Of a stretch of DNA of 6,225 nucleotides, positions 4,507 to 6,225 are shown in pieces. The stretch's first letter is position 1, and every line of letters starts with the position of its first letter. The DNA comes from Candidatus Thorarchaeota archaeon SMTZ1-83 (GTDB lineage: Archaea > Asgardarchaeota > Thorarchaeia > Thorarchaeales > Thorarchaeaceae). The notes under the pieces were generated by a model that was not told where the DNA came from, did no database searches, and saw only the letters and a program-made list of their open reading frames with translations. A program made the position numbers and the translations under genes. The stretch lies in contig LRSK01000144.1 of the NCBI GenBank assembly GCA_001563325.1, positions 1 through 6,225 of the forward strand, given 5' to 3'.

Positions 4507-6225
4507 ATGGACTTGGAGAGTGAAGTTCTCATAGTACCCTTTACTGCCTCCCGCAGTCTTCAGCTTGCAGGAGGCCCTCCCATGGAACAAGCTGTTCCTG
4601 AGGACTTTGCGCTCGCCGTGATGTTGCTTCGTGCCCTGGAAGATAGGAATGGAAAGGACCTCGAATTTGTACTCAAGGCGTATTACCCCGTGCTTGTAGT
4701 GGAGTCCTCGGTGCCCAACCATCATTTTCTGATTGAGCTTCTAGGGATTAGCTCGTCGGAGATTACGCCCATCATTGATACTGGCATCACTTTGGTCATT
4801 AATCGCGTTAAGTCGTCGAAAGAATCTAGTGAACTGGTCAAACTCATACGAGAGGCGAGGGGGCTTGTCACCTCGACAACAAGGGCAGAAGAGATCACCA
4901 TGCCAGGGCTCGTGTCAGGTTCTTTGGCAACAGGTATCGCAGAAGCAATGGACAGACCATCAAGAAGCTACATTGAACCTTATGCAATAATACTTCCAGA
5001 AGTACTGTCGAAGAAGAAGGCTGTTGAGTTCTCAAAGAAACTCCGAGAGTCTTCTCGGGTTGCGGCTGCTGCAGACCGGCTGCTATCAGAGCTTCGGGAT
5101 TCAGTTCATTCTCGAATTAGACATCTAATCGAGTCTAGTCATGCAGGGGTTTCAGAAGGTGTAGAGCGACTCCAGCAGCGTATTGATGTGTTGCAGAGGG
5201 AAGTCGAGAACCTGGACTTCCGGCTGGAGCAGAAACAGGGTGATGAGGCTGCAGAACTCAGGAGAACCAAGAGCGCCCGCTTGTCTGCTCTCAAGCGTGA
5301 CGAAGCACGTCTGAAGAGTCTACTTGGGCGAACAGAGAGCATCTCCGGAAACCTACGTGAACATCAGGAATTGCTGAATGCCGACATCGAGAAGGTCCGG
5401 GCTGAACTTGGTTGTCAAAGGCAGAAACTCGACGAGGTCCTTTATCCGCCTTCGCGACTTATGGAGGAGCCTCAAAGAGTTGGACGGCGTCGCGAGTTTG
5501 TAGACGTTCTTCAGTCAACATCTGATGCCATGGACAAGATTTCAGGCATTCTGGCAAAACGTGCTAACAGCGACGTGGACCTGAGAAAGACAATCCGTTC
5601 ACTCTCTAAGAAGCACAGTCTGTTGTCTGCGAGGAGTGCTCGCAGACTGGTCAGAGAGGGAGTATCGTCTCTAGTGTCGGATGGTTTTGCCAAGGAGTCC
5701 GTGCTGGTGGACATCGAGACTCTGTTGTCAGGCATGCCCGAACATACGTTGAAGGTCAAGCATAGAATGCCGGCGCGTGTGGTTGCCGCCGATGGGCTTT
5801 GCCAAGTCAAGTTTCACATTCATGATGATTCAGGAAATCCGATAGAGGCGGCCATAGTTGAGCTGGGTGTATTCAGAGCCGAGTCAGATTCCAAGGGTGT
5901 GGTGAAAGCCTCTCTACCCAGAAGCAGCTATGAAGGAACTGTGTATTCCTCAGGATTCAAAGAGAAGACCCTTGAGTTCACACTCCGTTCTGCCGACGAC
6001 GTAGTAATCCCCGTTGTCTTGAGTCCTCTTTCTAAGGAGGAGTATTTGGATAAAGAACTGGACGGACTGCTGGAACGAGCTGAGCGAATTGAACAGATAC
6101 GAGAGCGGCTCTGGGAGGCATTTGAGAAACAGGGCACTACCCTTCTGACCATCCCTGTCTATCGGAGTGCCTTGGTTGAATTGCTATCTGAACTTGGATA
6201 TGAACCTGAGGCTTGGATTGCTCAG
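4507..6225 (+). CDS. Large coiled-coil protein with a transthyretin/carboxypeptidase-regulatory-like domain (3' end missing)
   Basis: The frame is open from the ATG at 4507 to the window edge, giving 573 residues without a stop. Residues 1-195 form a mixed globular region (strands LIVPF at 8-12 and YPVLVVES) that was not recognised. Residues 199-312 are a long charged coiled coil rich in Glu, Arg, Gln and Leu. Residues 320-410 are helical. Residues 423-505 look like a small beta-sandwich: VKFHIHDDSGNPIEAAIVELG (434-454), then SDSKGVVKASLP (460-471) and GTVYSSGFKEKTLEF (477-491), the G-x-P-I-x-x-A-x-V / D-x-x-G / Y-x-x-x-G-F layout of carboxypeptidase-regulatory or transthyretin-like domains. 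Residues 508-573 are helical. There is no signal peptide or membrane segment in view, so it is probably cytosolic. A second in-frame ATG (4582) has a better ribosome-binding site. Function is unknown; a scaffold role is a guess from the architecture. Confidence 0.8.
   Translation, partial: MDLESEVLIVPFTASRSLQLAGGPPMEQAVPEDFALAVMLLRALEDRNGKDLEFVLKAYYPVLVVESSVPNHHFLIELLGISSSEITPIIDTGITLVINRVKSSKESSELVKLIREARGLVTSTTRAEEITMPGLVSGSLATGIAEAMDRPSRSYIEPYAIILPEVLSKKKAVEFSKKLRESSRVAAAADRLLSELRDSVHSRIRHLIESSHAGVSEGVERLQQRIDVLQREVENLDFRLEQKQGDEAAELRRTKSARLSALKRDEARLKSLLGRTESISGNLREHQELLNADIEKVRAELGCQRQKLDEVLYPPSRLMEEPQRVGRRREFVDVLQSTSDAMDKISGILAKRANSDVDLRKTIRSLSKKHSLLSARSARRLVREGVSSLVSDGFAKESVLVDIETLLSGMPEHTLKVKHRMPARVVAADGLCQVKFHIHDDSGNPIEAAIVELGVFRAESDSKGVVKASLPRSSYEGTVYSSGFKEKTLEFTLRSADDVVIPVVLSPLSKEEYLDKELDGLLERAERIEQIRERLWEAFEKQGTTLLTIPVYRSALVELLSELGYEPEAWIAQ
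4570..4574 (+). promoter_or_regulatory. Possible internal ribosome-binding site for an alternative start at 4582
   Basis: GGAGG is followed after seven bases (CCCTCCC) by an in-frame ATG at 4582, whereas the ATG at 4507 has no convincing site. The shorter product would lose 25 residues. The lost segment (ESEVLIVPFTAS) has strand-like character and the GGAGG also encodes Gly codons, so the site may be a coincidence. Confidence 0.3.

Noticed and set aside
4450..4725. Minus-strand 91-residue frame upstream of the zinc-finger gene
   Set aside because: It lies opposite the start of the large plus-strand gene, whose frame stays open for 573 codons with coherent domains; the minus frame shows no motif.
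5139..6152. Several minus-strand frames rich in Ser, Arg and Leu
   Set aside because: They are antisense shadows of the coiled-coil and beta-sandwich regions of the large plus-strand gene.

Overview
The window is archaeal and most probably from an Asgard archaeon, perhaps Thorarchaeia-like. The evidence is a ribosomal protein S25e gene (absent from bacteria), TATA-type promoter candidates combined with Shine-Dalgarno sites, and eukaryote-like building blocks: a small GTPase fused to a longin-like domain, a longin-like/winged-helix protein and a B-box-like zinc finger. This rests on protein patterns read by eye; no search was run.

Layout. At the left edge, bases 1-237 on the minus strand encode the first 79 residues of a protein with an HELSH (HExxH) motif; it runs off the window. 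Divergent from it is S25e (361-1170, plus) with a very long lysine-rich, histone-H1-like tail. A 126-base gap follows, holding a two-tier hairpin between convergent genes. Then four minus-strand genes are read from right to left: a small B-box-like zinc-finger protein (4396-4010), a longin-like protein with two predicted winged helices (3925-2822), a longin-like/Arf-Rab-like GTPase fusion (2829-1969) and a small coiled-coil protein with an acidic Ala/Pro/Glu linker and a SHOCT-like tail (1845-1297). Divergent from the zinc-finger gene, a large plus-strand gene (4507 to the right edge) encodes at least 573 residues with an unknown N-terminal domain, a long coiled coil and a transthyretin/carboxypeptidase-regulatory-like beta-sandwich. 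No stretch over 300 bases lacks a gene, and no tRNA, rRNA, CRISPR array or insertion sequence is visible.

How the genes may work together. The longin/winged-helix gene and the GTPase gene overlap by 8 bases and are probably translationally coupled. In eukaryotes, longin pairs with winged-helix extensions (NPRL2/NPRL3 of GATOR1) or DENN extensions (FLCN/FNIP) are GTPase-activating proteins for Rag-type GTPases, and the longin pair Mon1/Ccz1 is a Rab exchange factor. The most interesting reading is therefore a compact archaeal GTPase-plus-regulator module, with the zinc-finger and coiled-coil proteins as possible adaptors or effectors. The domain assignments are moderately supported; the functional link is inference. 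S25e and the HExxH gene look like unrelated neighbours.
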